This document shows, piece after piece, positions 9,910 to 17,586 of a stretch of DNA of 64,000 nucleotides; positions within the stretch are counted from its first letter, which is position 1, and each line of letters opens with the position of its first letter. The notes under the pieces were generated by a model. That model did not search any database. It was given only the letters and a program-made list of their open reading frames with translations, and was not told where the DNA came from. This DNA comes from Microvirga terrae (GTDB taxonomy: Bacteria; Pseudomonadota; Alphaproteobacteria; Rhizobiales; Beijerinckiaceae): NCBI RefSeq assembly GCF_013307435.2, contig NZ_CP102847.1:62001-126000 (forward strand). Reading direction: 5' to 3'. Position numbers and translations under genes: made by a program.

Positions 9910-10920
9910 CTACGGCTTTGCCAAGCGATAGGCACTGCCCAGAAGATCAACGAGATCGAGCAATCGCGCCACGTACGGGTCACGGGCGGTGAAACCAGCC
10001 TCCGTGTGCTCGGCCTGCCATTGTCGGTCAAGCGCATCGATCAGGCGGAGCAATCGACGATGATGCAGGCCCAAGCGCCGCTGGATCGGATCAGCCACAA
10101 TGCCCGCAAAGGCGGCCGCGATCGAGCTGACCGCCAGAAGCCCGCCGGTGACCCCGCTGAGCAGCGCCGGTGATACGGCCGCGGGGAAAATGCCGTACCA
10201 CATACCGCCCAGGCCAGTTCCGAGGGGAAAGGACGCGATTGCGGCCTGCTGCGCCAGTGCAGCCGCCAAGGCCGGGCCGAGTGTCATCACACCCGGAGTG
10301 GCCTGCTTCACCGTGACAGCTCCCGCCCCGACCGTCATCAACGCTGTCGTGATTTCCGCAGCCGCGGCGCGTGTCCCGGCATAGGTCGCCATGCCCTCTT
10401 CGAGTCGCTGCCTGAACTCAGGATCGTCGCCACGCCGGCCGATCGCCTGGAGGGTCTCGTTCAGCGACTCCTGAAGCTCAGGGGCGGACAGGATGGTCTC
10501 GGCCAGAGCATCCTTGCGAGACTCCCGCTCGCCCTGCCGGAATGGCAGTTCCAGAAGCTCGGTCATGATGAGCCACTCGATCTCCTGACCGACGGCCGTG
10601 TCGAACAACAGGTTGCGGGAGCCAAGATATCTCGCCGCTCGCTTGGCGCCGACCGCCTGGGCCCCGGCCGCCGCGAGTTTTGCGGCCAACTGCGGCACCG
10701 CGAGGGTGACGTTGGCGGGTGCCTTTAGCATGTCCCACCCGACCGCCCTGCGATGGATCGCCGCCGAGCCGGCAAGCGAGAAGTGGCGGTCGACGAACGC
10801 GTCGACGCGGGATCGGCGGCTGTCGAAGTAGCGTCGCCCAGCATCGGCAACGATGCATCCTGCGGCTTCGGCCGTCAGCCGACCGTTTCCCTCGGATTGC
10901 ATGGCAATTTCATCCGCCAT
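9910..10920 (-). CDS. DUF6635-like (EcsC-related) protein
   Basis: A 336-residue protein when begun at ATG 10920; a TTG at 11010 just after the preceding stop would add 30 residues. The segment VDRHFSLAGSAAIH through FDTAVGQEIEWLI and two Gly/Ala-rich hydrophobic stretches in the C-terminal half (about residues 190-290, probable membrane-inserting helices) match my memory of a family (DUF6635) common in alphaproteobacteria. The biochemical role is unknown. It sits 96 bases downstream (6 if the TTG is used) of a small membrane protein gene in the same direction. Together they look like a two-gene envelope-associated unit. Confidence 0.6.
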   Translation of the reverse strand: MADEIAMQSEGNGRLTAEAAGCIVADAGRRYFDSRRSRVDAFVDRHFSLAGSAAIHRRAVGWDMLKAPANVTLAVPQLAAKLAAAGAQAVGAKRAARYLGSRNLLFDTAVGQEIEWLIMTELLELPFRQGERESRKDALAETILSAPELQESLNETLQAIGRRGDDPEFRQRLEEGMATYAGTRAAAAEITTALMTVGAGAVTVKQATPGVMTLGPALAAALAQQAAIASFPLGTGLGGMWYGIFPAAVSPALLSGVTGGLLAVSSIAAAFAGIVADPIQRRLGLHHRRLLRLIDALDRQWQAEHTEAGFTARDPYVARLLDLVDLLGSAYRLAKP

Positions 10921-11016
10921 TGAACTCGCCGACGTCAGCCAAGCTTGAACGGGTGTCCGACCCAACCTCGTGGGGAGGAGCAGGGTTCTCGGCAACCCAA
11001 GCAGATTCAAGAGGCT

Positions 11017-11280
11017 CTATCGGCGATCGATGACCGTATACTCGGCGTCGATCACATCGTCCCGCGAGCTCTGCTGAGCCTGACGCACGCGACGGCGAAG
11101 GTAAAAATACGACGCGATGCCGCCGACCACCATCAGCGGGAGCACGACGAAGAAGCCAACAAGGACAAGGGTCAGCAGAACAGCCCCGGCTGCAGCCAGG
11201 ATCACCAGTCTGATTACGGTAGCCAGCAGCCGGTTTGCATGGCTGGGAGCCGTAGTGGCCCGAAAAGCAATGTAGTCCAT
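11017..11280 (-). CDS. Small membrane protein
   Basis: An 87-residue protein from ATG 11280, preceded by GGGGAA. It has one long or two short hydrophobic segments (residues ~20-58: VIRLVILAAAGAVLLTLV... VVGGIASYFYL) followed by an RRRVRQ positive patch, predicting a cytoplasmic C-terminus. It ends DVIDAEYTVIDRR, a tail seen in several small inner-membrane proteins encoded beside DUF6635-type genes. Function unknown; pairing with the downstream gene is inferred from spacing. Confidence 0.65.
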   Translation of the reverse strand: MDYIAFRATTAPSHANRLLATVIRLVILAAAGAVLLTLVLVGFFVVLPLMVVGGIASYFYLRRRVRQAQQSSRDDVIDAEYTVIDRR

Positions 11281-12160
11281 GGTGGATTCCCCGTTGCGGT
11301 CGCGCTCGTGGGCGCAAAGCAAGAGAAGAAGTCCGACATCGCGAGCGGCGACCCGCTCGCCAGAGGGGCCCGGACCCTAAGGCTATGCTGACGTGGGGAG
11401 TGGGCGAGCGGGACGCAAGATCAGGGACAAAAGGGAGCATCTCCAGCACAGTCGTGGCTACGGCGAGTTCGTCGTAAAGGTCGGCCTTTGAGCGGGAGGC
11501 AATCAAACCTGACGGAAGCCCCGACACCGGGCGAAGGTCATCTGGCCGGTTGGCCCGAACGGTACGGCAGCGGAGCTGTCGTTCTCACCCCCAACCCCCA
11601 TGCCTGGCCAGCCGACAGGCATCCCGGGAACGGACAATCCCCTCACCTGGGACTTCACAGCAAGCAAGCGTTTGATGGCGTCCGCAGTCACGTGCCCTTG
11701 ATGAAGTAGCGGCCGACCTCAACGGGTGCCACCACGCGAGATCCTGGGGCATGCCAAGGTGAACCTTGACCGGACCGATGTCGAGCGTCTCCCGAACCAC
11801 CATCAGGAAGCCAGCGGCGGACATGATCGACCCAGCTGTAACAGCATCCGCAGGACGGGGCCTTGCTCACGACGACCATCAGCAGGCCCGGTTCGGCGAA
11901 GGCAGGCCTCATGATCAGAACCGCCCCACGTGCCGAGGATGGCGAGGAAAGGGCGGCGATTGAGCTTGAGCGTCTCCTCAGGCTGCGGTCGGAGTGTAGC
12001 CGACCTCCGGACACCCTCAGAAAACGCCGAATCGTTGATTCCTGTTAGAGTGGGATCTGGGTACCAGGGTTTCGGCTTGTCCTCGGCCGCCACACGAACG
12101 TAGCGGAGGAGCACTTCCTATTGCTTTTTGACACGATACGGGGTGAGCCGTTCAGGGGGG
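11281..12160. other. Long stretch without a supported gene
   Basis: About 880 bases with several overlapping open frames on both strands, none with a good ribosome site or recognised family. A minus-strand frame at 11585-11824 reads as a fairly protein-like segment near its start and could be a decayed gene, but it cannot be named. Confidence 0.35.
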
Positions 12161-12358
12161 TCAGGCTGCGCTCAAGGCCTGCAGGTCCGTACCCGGTGCT
12201 AGGTGCTCTGACGCATCGAGGATTTCGACGGCCACAATCCGGCCATCTGCATCGAAATCGAACACGATACCAGGGCGAACTTCCTCGCTCTCGCTGACGG
12301 ATGTTTCAGCAAAGCGCAGGTAAAGGGCATCAACCTCAGCATCGTAATGGGCTCTCAT
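12161..12358 (-). CDS. DUF2283 family protein (antitoxin-like)
   Basis: A 65-residue protein with the DUF2283 signature: MRAHYDAEVDALYLRF at the start, then EVRPGIVFDFDADGRIVAVEILDAS. DUF2283 proteins are short beta-rich proteins usually paired with a DUF4258 partner, and the pair behaves like a toxin-antitoxin arrangement in annotation surveys. Its start overlaps the stop of the DUF4258 gene by four bases, showing translational coupling. Antitoxin function is inferred from the pairing. Confidence 0.85.
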   Translation of the reverse strand: MRAHYDAEVDALYLRFAETSVSESEEVRPGIVFDFDADGRIVAVEILDASEHLAPGTDLQALSAA

Positions 12359-12621
12359 CGCCTCCGGCTCCGACCCCGATCAAAAAAGAGGGTCACCACC
12401 CGATGGGTTCCCGCTCCAGGGACATATACCACACGCAACACTCTGCCGTCTCGCTCCGGGATTGAGCGGAAGGCCAGTACCCTCTCCGGGTGCTTCGGAT
12501 CAGGCTCTGTCGTCTCAGGCGCCAAAATGGTGCATTCCACCCATTCCCGCTCGATCTCACGCTCTGCGAGCATTTTGATCGCATGATCGGAGTAGGAAAA
12601 GGACACAGCAGGCGGGGTCAT
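12355..12621 (-). CDS. DUF4258 family protein (toxin-like)
   Basis: An 88-residue protein (ATG 12621; a GTG one codon earlier is possible). It shows the DUF4258 features: SDHAIKMLAEREI near the N-terminus, an ERVLAFRSI strand, and VLRVVYVPGAGTHRVVTLFFDR at the end. DUF4258 proteins resemble the RelE/BrnT-like small ribonuclease fold and are usually encoded next to DUF2283. It is coupled to the DUF2283 gene by a four-base overlap. Toxic ribonuclease activity is a family-level inference. Confidence 0.82.
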   Translation of the reverse strand: MTPPAVSFSYSDHAIKMLAEREIEREWVECTILAPETTEPDPKHPERVLAFRSIPERDGRVLRVVYVPGAGTHRVVTLFFDRGRSRRR

Positions 12622-12930
12622 CACAATGGCCTCATCTCACAGACCCACCCTATTCATCACACGCAGGGGGTAGAGCGCCACCGGGAATGCACAGGCAGGG
12701 ATCAGAACCGAGACCCTCCCATCGTCACCGCTCGGCGCCCTCGTCCCGGTTATTGGAAGATCCTTTGGGATATCGAGAGAAAGTTGGGTCTCTCATGCCA
12801 CCATAGAGGCCAAGGATCGATGGTAAGCGAGAAACTGTCCGAGTTGTCCATTAAAGGCCCCTCTAGGGCGACCGAAGCAGCCTTGATCTCGCGGTAACTG
12901 CTCACGCGTTTTTAAGCGTATGCGTAAACT
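12622..12930. other. Gap upstream of the toxin-antitoxin-like pair
   Basis: No supported gene. Presumably includes the promoter of the leftward pair near its left end; otherwise nothing recognised. Confidence 0.35.
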
Positions 12931-12955
12931 AAGTTCGCTGACAGCGAACTTTTTT
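12931..12955 (+). terminator. Strong intrinsic terminator at the left edge of the retron cassette
   Basis: A perfect 9-bp stem (AAGTTCGCT / AGCGAACTT) with a GAC loop runs straight into six T residues on the plus strand. It would stop rightward transcription just before the cassette promoter, insulating the cassette. No plus-strand gene is seen upstream, so it may be a remnant of earlier neighbouring DNA. Confidence 0.75.
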
Positions 12956-12956
12956 C

Positions 12957-12985
12957 TTGACGCCTCTTGAGGTCCGCCCTAATTT
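12957..12985 (+). promoter_or_regulatory. Possible promoter of the retron cassette
   Basis: TTGACG (12957-12962) followed after 17 bases by TAATTT (12980-12985). The -35 box is good and the -10 box poor. Initiation near 12992 would place the RNA start just before the hairpin array at 13031. Inferred from sequence alone. Confidence 0.4.
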
Positions 12986-12999
12986 CCTAAGGGTCAATT

Positions 13000-13180
13000 A
13001 TTCTTACAAAGGGATAAGCCATCATTCACTGAGGCTCCATCCGGAGCCTTGCGGAAGGCAAACGCCTTCTACCATTCGGCCGGTTCGTGCTGAGCGCGCG
13101 GTCCGGACGGGCGTGCCCCCGATGGCGGGGGCACGCCCGTACTTTCAGGGTTACCGTTCTCGCCCCGCCTTTCTTTGCTG
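13000..13180 (+). ncRNA. Candidate retron msr-msd RNA
   Basis: A non-coding hairpin array upstream of a retron-type reverse transcriptase. In order: an AGC trinucleotide at 13016-13018 (a candidate branch G site); a 7-bp hairpin (13032-13049, loop ATCC); a 6-bp hairpin (13054-13069, loop AAAC); then a 14-bp perfect hairpin (arms 13107-13120 and 13127-13140, loop GATGGC). Two short hairpins followed by one long hairpin is the usual msr then msd layout. A short pairing between CAAAGGGA near 13006-13015 and TTTCTTTG near 13171-13178 (two G-U pairs) could be the a1/a2 stem, but it is weak. Exact ends are estimates. Confidence 0.55.
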
Positions 13181-13231
13181 CGATGGCAATCAGAGCAATC
13201 CCGCTCTGGTTGGCAAAGATAGGAGATATCG

Positions 13232-13408
13232 ATGGAAACATCGAAGGATATTGACCGGGAACGGCGGCGGGTTGGGTCTCGGAAGCGGTGGAACTGGGCG
13301 AAAGCCCTCATCCGTCCGCAGACGATCAAGACCCTGGTGGCAGTCGGCAAGTGGGTCACTCAGGTGATCTACATCGCCCTCGCGATCATCAAATTCCTTC
13401 GGGAGTGA
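13232..13408 (+). CDS. 58-residue basic/hydrophobic microprotein of the retron cassette
   Basis: A short frame from ATG 13232 with an excellent ribosome site (AGGAG, 7 bases upstream) to TGA at 13406. The N-terminal ~30 residues are strongly charged (DRERRR, RKRW). The C-terminal ~28 form a single hydrophobic/amphipathic helix (LVAVGKWV, VIYIALAIIKFL), the profile of a small membrane-associated protein. It lies between the hairpin RNA and the XRE gene, 34 bases before the latter, so it is probably co-transcribed with the whole cassette. No family is recognised. It could be a toxin or membrane effector, a TIR partner or a regulator. Confidence 0.65.
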   Translation: METSKDIDRERRRVGSRKRWNWAKALIRPQTIKTLVAVGKWVTQVIYIALAIIKFLRE

Positions 13409-13442
13409 TCCGCCGCCCTGTTTAGTGCCAAGGAGAAACACA

Positions 13443-13754
13443 ATGCTGAACGAAGCGCTTCGCTTGATCCGTGTTTATCACGACATCAAGCAGTCAGAAG
13501 CTGCGGAAAGGCTCGGCATCTCTAAATCATACTTGTCGGAGATTGAGAAAGGACACAAGAAGCCCACGCTTGAGCTCATCGATAAGTATGCTGATGCCTT
13601 TGGCATTCCAGCTTCTTCTATCATGTTCTTCTCTGAGAACATGGATAAGCCAGGAGCTTATGAGCAAGCTCGGACATTCGTGGCGTCCAAAATCCTCAGT
13701 CTGATGCGGTTCCTTGAGGAACGTTCAGAACATGCACATGCGGACCAACGCTAA
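13443..13754 (+). CDS. XRE-family (Cro/C1-type) DNA-binding protein
   Basis: A 103-residue protein from ATG 13443 with AGGAG upstream. The helix-turn-helix occupies residues ~10-60: IKQSEAAERLGISKSYLSEIEKG then ELIDKYADAFGIP. The C-terminal ~40 residues are helical and probably mediate dimerisation. It overlaps the reverse transcriptase start by 23 bases, so the two are translationally linked. It may repress the cassette promoter, or be an accessory protein of the retron complex, since HTH proteins occur in several retron families. Neither is shown by sequence. Confidence 0.85.
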   Translation: MLNEALRLIRVYHDIKQSEAAERLGISKSYLSEIEKGHKKPTLELIDKYADAFGIPASSIMFFSENMDKPGAYEQARTFVASKILSLMRFLEERSEHAHADQR

Positions 13755-14640
13755 ACTGTATAAGCTCGATCAATCGCCGCTCTACAAGCTGAGGAGCCGC
13801 GCAAAGCTTGCCCGCCTTTTGGGAGTGAGTGTCGCGGATCTACGCCGCCTGACGAAAAATGCGGACTCGCTTTATAAGGAGTTCGAAATCCGCAAGAAGA
13901 ATGGTGAGATGCGCCCTGTACAGAACCCAGAGCGGTATCTCAAAGTCGTCCAGGGGCGCCTGGCTAAGGTTTTAGCCAGGATCGCCCCTCCGGACTATCT
14001 TTATTGCCCTGTGAAGGGACGCTGTTACGTCTCGAATGCCGGACAACATCGGGGCAATAGAGATGTTCGGTGCCTTGATATTCGCAGGTATTTTCCGAGT
14101 ACGCCATCTCGCAGGGTCTACTGGTTTTTCCGCTCCGTTATGGGATGCGAGAAAGACATTGCGGCAACCCTTGCCCGCCTTGCCACGTACAAAGGATGCT
14201 TGCCAACGGGCAGCCGTCTCAGCCCTATCATGGCGTACTATTCGCACATCGATACCTGGGACGCGATCGCCTGTATCTGTAAGGAAAAGGGCTATCGACT
14301 GACTGTATACATTGATGATGTGACGATCTCCGGCCAGTCAGTCGACCCTGACGATATCTGGAGGATCAAGCAGGTCATTCATCGTTCTGGCCTCCGGTAC
14401 CACAAGGAGAAAGCATACACAGATCGTCCGCCTGAGATTACGGGTGTGATCGTGGACGGTGAACGTCTCATTGTGCCCAACAGGCAGATCGCGAAACTGG
14501 CCAAGACCCGTAAATCACTCAGCTCGACCACTGATCCGGAAGAACTCAAAAAGCTTCATGACAAGATTTCTGGACTGAGAGGTCAGATGGCGCAAGTCGC
14601 AATCAAAGCGCTGGAGTTGCCGCAGTTATCAACGACCTAG
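13732..14640 (+). CDS. Retron-type reverse transcriptase
   Basis: About 302 residues from ATG 13732 (GAGGAA ten bases upstream; a TTG at 13714 is less likely). It carries the marks of retron RTs. There is an NAxxH motif (NAGQH, residues 102-106), characteristic of the retron-specific X region. The catalytic YIDD is at 193-196. RT2-3 elements (CLDIRRYFPS), a QG-like block (GCLPTGSRLSP) and a TG motif in the C-terminal Y region (ITGVIVDG, about 235) are also present. Retron RTs extend a branched DNA from the 2'-OH of a guanosine in the msr RNA. Length fits the family, and no integrase or maturase domain is fused. It is distinct from the group II intron RT at 55.5 kb. Confidence 0.88.
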   Translation: MHMRTNAKLYKLDQSPLYKLRSRAKLARLLGVSVADLRRLTKNADSLYKEFEIRKKNGEMRPVQNPERYLKVVQGRLAKVLARIAPPDYLYCPVKGRCYVSNAGQHRGNRDVRCLDIRRYFPSTPSRRVYWFFRSVMGCEKDIAATLARLATYKGCLPTGSRLSPIMAYYSHIDTWDAIACICKEKGYRLTVYIDDVTISGQSVDPDDIWRIKQVIHRSGLRYHKEKAYTDRPPEITGVIVDGERLIVPNRQIAKLAKTRKSLSSTTDPEELKKLHDKISGLRGQMAQVAIKALELPQLSTT

Positions 14641-14719
14641 CTTAGGCAACGTCCTTCATTTTCAACATTATGGCCTTCACCAGAGTGGCCTGAACACCTC
14701 GTCGCATCCGGTCAATCCC

Positions 14720-15679
14720 ATGCCAGCCAACGCTTTTATCTCTTATTCTCACGCTGACGAAAAATATCTTGAGCGACTGCACAAGCATCTGTCGGTGCTC
14801 CGCCGCGAGGGCGATCTTCAAGACTGGTCGGATCATAAGATCCTTGCTGGTTCGAAGCTGGGCGACACGATCAGCGCCAACCTAAACGAAAGCACCTTGT
14901 TCATTGCTCTCCTGAGCCCGGACTACCTCGCCTCCACTTATTGCTACGAGAAGGAGTTTGAGCAGGCGCGGAAGATGCATGAGCAGGGCAGAATCCGGAT
15001 CGTGCCAATCATTCTTGAGCCCTGCGACTGGCTCGCCTCCCCCTTCAGCGAGTTCATGGCTCTGCCCAAGGACGGGCTGCCGATTTCGGAGTGGACGAAC
15101 CCGAACAATGCGTTCCTCAATATTGTGACGGGCTTGCGTCGGATAATCGAAGGCATGGAAGCTGACTCTTCGGGCAGGCTGACGCCAGTTGTGAATGTCA
15201 GCCCTACGACGGGTCGTCGCCCGCGTGTCAAACAGGACTTCGACAGCATTCAGAAGGCGGAGTTCGCCGACGGGGCGTTTGCAACCATTCGGCATTATTT
15301 CGAGCGCTCCTGCGCCGAGCTGCACGACCTAGAGGGTCAGATCAGAGCGAAATTCGAGCCGATGAGCCCAACCGCTTTCACCTGTACTGTAGTCAACCGC
15401 GGGAAGCGAAGCGGCGGTGAAGCCCATATCACCGTGCATAATTCCAAGGGGCGGCGTCATGGTATGGGCGACATTTCTTATGTCTACGAGCGACATGCCG
15501 GCACTAACACAGCGAACGGCTGGATCAGCGTCGAGGCGGATGACTACAACCTCTATCTTGAACACCATGGTGGGTTTCATTCCTTCGGCGGGCGTGATGA
15601 CGCGAAGCTCACTCCTGAACAAGTAGCGGAAACCCTCTGGAACGATTTTGTGAGGCAGGCAGGAATCGAATATGAATAG
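14720..15679 (+). CDS. TIR-domain effector protein of the retron cassette
   Basis: A 319-residue protein. Residues 1-~130 form a TIR domain: FISYSHADE (box 1), LFIALLSPDYLASTYC, and Glu79 at the position of the NAD-hydrolysing glutamate in bacterial TIRs (CYEKE). A linker follows (about 150-170). The C-terminal ~150 residues have an unrecognised mixed fold ending in a helix (PEQVAETLWNDFVRQAG). Bacterial TIR proteins deplete NAD+ to cause abortive infection, and TIR effectors are known in some retron systems. It follows the RT after 79 bases with a weak ribosome site, so level control relative to the RT is plausible. The C-terminal domain may sense the RT-msDNA complex (inference). Confidence 0.85.
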   Translation: MPANAFISYSHADEKYLERLHKHLSVLRREGDLQDWSDHKILAGSKLGDTISANLNESTLFIALLSPDYLASTYCYEKEFEQARKMHEQGRIRIVPIILEPCDWLASPFSEFMALPKDGLPISEWTNPNNAFLNIVTGLRRIIEGMEADSSGRLTPVVNVSPTTGRRPRVKQDFDSIQKAEFADGAFATIRHYFERSCAELHDLEGQIRAKFEPMSPTAFTCTVVNRGKRSGGEAHITVHNSKGRRHGMGDISYVYERHAGTNTANGWISVEADDYNLYLEHHGGFHSFGGRDDAKLTPEQVAETLWNDFVRQAGIEYE

Positions 15680-16016
15680 CAGTCCGATCATTTGTGGCTG
15701 TACCAGCTCACATGTCGGCATAAAATGGACGTGACCGGGATTTTGAACCAGGCGCTTTGAGGGGCTATTGCATCCCTGCGGCACTGGGAATGTCACAGCC
15801 CCATATTCCGAGGCAACCAAGCGGTCCATGCCCCCAATACGTCGTCTGTCGTTTCTGGGAACAATCGACGAGCTCAGAAGACCGAGGGCAGATCTCGTCT
15901 GATCGAAACGGACCCACTAAGCACCCGTGTGCAATCAGGAGCTTACCCGGAAGGGGTTGGGGTGATGGTTATGGTCCTTCAGTCCACAACGTCTTCGGTT
16001 TATGAACAGATGGATT
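15680..16016. other. Gap between retron cassette and nuclease module
   Basis: Convergent intergenic stretch of about 340 bases; no supported gene, RNA or obvious terminator with a T run. Confidence 0.4.
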
Positions 16017-17033
16017 TCAGGATAGCAGCTTGCTGAGATCCCGACAGTCGAAACGGATCGATCTTCCCTTGCGTCGGTAGTGTAGTTCGCCGAGACCGAG
16101 GTATTTGATGGCCTTGCCCATCGCGTCTTCAGGTGGGCCTGGAATGACAAGGATCTTTCGGTGAGTTGATCCGAGAAGCTGCTCGTAGAGGAGCAGCTGC
16201 CCGACACCTCGTTGAAGGTCCGTGGCCGTACAATCTGACTTGATCTCGAACAGGATGGGTGACTTCCCGAATGTCCGTAGGTCCGGACCATGTCGTCCGA
16301 CCCGTGCGTTCGAATGCTTGATTTGGCGCTCATCAAGGGCTTTCGTGAGAGCATGCCATACGTCGGCATGGCGGCGTTCCACCACCTTTGGGCCTTGAGG
16401 GCCCACTTGGTAGCTGCCTTGCTTCTCAGGAGACGAGGCCCCTTCCGCAGCCTCGACATTGGCTTCCTCCTGTGCGGCCTTCTCCCCTGCGATGTAGTAC
16501 ACACGTACCTTGGAGCACTCGCCTACGTACGAGGCCATCTGCGTTTGGAGAATCTCCGCCGGCGCGTCGATGTTGGCTACCTTGTAATAGTCCACCACCT
16601 CGGAGTTGGAGAACTGCACCGATACCCTTTCCATTGAGGTTGCGGCGTCGAACATTTCCTCCGTAATCCGGACACCGGACGGGTGAAGGCGGCCCTGGTG
16701 AAGCACCCAGCGGTCACCATCGGCATCAACGGCTACAACCCCTTGGACATTAGTATTGATGCCGACTCCAGGCGGGTTAATTTCGACGATCATGTTCTTT
16801 CGGAATCGATGCGGGACTCGACCAAAGACATTCCAGTAGTTTCCCTGGTAATTCCCCTCAGTAAATCCGTTGTAGAAGTGGCCCCATACTCCGAGACTCT
16901 GGTGCCAATACACCTGCCCACTCAGGCCGCTGAAGATCGTTGCTCCAACTGATAGCTTACTTTCCCAGGTATCGACAGCCTGACGGATGAATTTCTTTGA
17001 TTCCACAGCTGTCAGCATCTGCTTCTTTGCCAT
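16017..17033 (-). CDS. PD-(D/E)XK nuclease-like protein of unknown system
   Basis: About 338 residues from ATG 17033 (a TTG at 17072 is possible). The N-terminal two thirds are unfamiliar, with many aromatic residues (VYWHQSLGVWGHFYNGF). A charged Ala/Glu-rich hinge follows near residue 200. The C-terminal third has a nuclease pattern: GRHGPDLRTF, then FEIKS near residue 263, then a helix with QLLLYEQ, compatible with the D...E-x-K core and following helix of restriction-like nucleases. It is last in a three-gene leftward operon headed by an HTH protein. Restriction or abortive defence is a reasonable guess; VRR-type or transposon-end nuclease roles are alternatives. Confidence 0.65.
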   Translation of the reverse strand: MAKKQMLTAVESKKFIRQAVDTWESKLSVGATIFSGLSGQVYWHQSLGVWGHFYNGFTEGNYQGNYWNVFGRVPHRFRKNMIVEINPPGVGINTNVQGVVAVDADGDRWVLHQGRLHPSGVRITEEMFDAATSMERVSVQFSNSEVVDYYKVANIDAPAEILQTQMASYVGECSKVRVYYIAGEKAAQEEANVEAAEGASSPEKQGSYQVGPQGPKVVERRHADVWHALTKALDERQIKHSNARVGRHGPDLRTFGKSPILFEIKSDCTATDLQRGVGQLLLYEQLLGSTHRKILVIPGPPEDAMGKAIKYLGLGELHYRRKGRSIRFDCRDLSKLLS

Positions 17034-17104
17034 TCTCCATCGCCCCAAGTTGCGGCAGGCACTCGCGCTCAAGGTGAGCTGTGCCCGCCTGGATAATAGA
17101 TCTG

Positions 17105-17551
17105 CTAGAAAGGAAGGAGATCCTCGACGCGCCGGAGATGTGCGGTGATGTCCCGCCGCTCCGGCATTCCTTCGATGAAGGCCTTTGTGGGACGCCAGCG
17201 GAGCGATCCCTCAAACTCCTCGGCGTTCGCATCAAAGTGAGGCTTCAACGCCTTAGTGGGGACGAGATAGGCACTCTCCAGGAGTTCTCTCTCATCGAAG
17301 TACCCGAATACGATCCCGTGCGTGCGGCCGTCGAAGTATTTCGGATACAGGGCGATCCTGAAGGAGCAGCCATCAGATCCGCGGGTACGGCTCTTGCACT
17401 CAAGGTGCTTGCCTGAGGCAAGGACATCGTGCGTGGACTGCTTCACGACTCTCCCACGGAAAGCGAAAGCCGTCATGCCCTCGAACCGGTCACCCAACTT
17501 CATCCGTGCAACTTTCGAGGGACTCGTGTAGGCGGAAAGAGACCTGCACAT
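17105..17551 (-). CDS. Hypothetical protein, possible small nuclease
   Basis: A 148-residue protein from ATG 17551, with GGGAG about nine bases upstream. Around residues 48-56 the sequence KHLECKSR could be the E-x-K half of a PD-(D/E)XK site, followed by strands (FRIALYP, IVFGYFDE), but the first acidic residue is not obvious. It lies between the HTH gene (35-base gap) and the nuclease-like gene (71-base gap) in one operon. Function unknown; nuclease is a weak inference. Confidence 0.6.
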   Translation of the reverse strand: MCRSLSAYTSPSKVARMKLGDRFEGMTAFAFRGRVVKQSTHDVLASGKHLECKSRTRGSDGCSFRIALYPKYFDGRTHGIVFGYFDERELLESAYLVPTKALKPHFDANAEEFEGSLRWRPTKAFIEGMPERRDITAHLRRVEDLLPF

Positions 17552-17586
17552 CTTTGTTTAGCTCCCTGCTCTTGATACCTGCACTC

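Noticed and set aside
9588..10037. Minus-strand frame of 149 codons overlapping the DUF6635-like gene end
   Set aside because: Overlaps a better-supported gene in the same strand's other frame and shows no recognised domain.
11585..12114. Overlapping minus-strand frames with some protein-like segments
   Set aside because: Cannot be linked into one protein or assigned to a family; recorded as a possible decayed region only.
12925..12960. Terminator hairpin considered as the retron msd stem
   Set aside because: It runs directly into six T residues and lies upstream of the likely promoter; the 14-bp stem at 13107-13140 fits msd better.
16237..16270. Nuclease-like protein called as a specific restriction enzyme
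   Set aside because: Only the generic D...E-x-K pattern is visible; no cognate methyltransferase is adjacent, so no restriction system is claimed.
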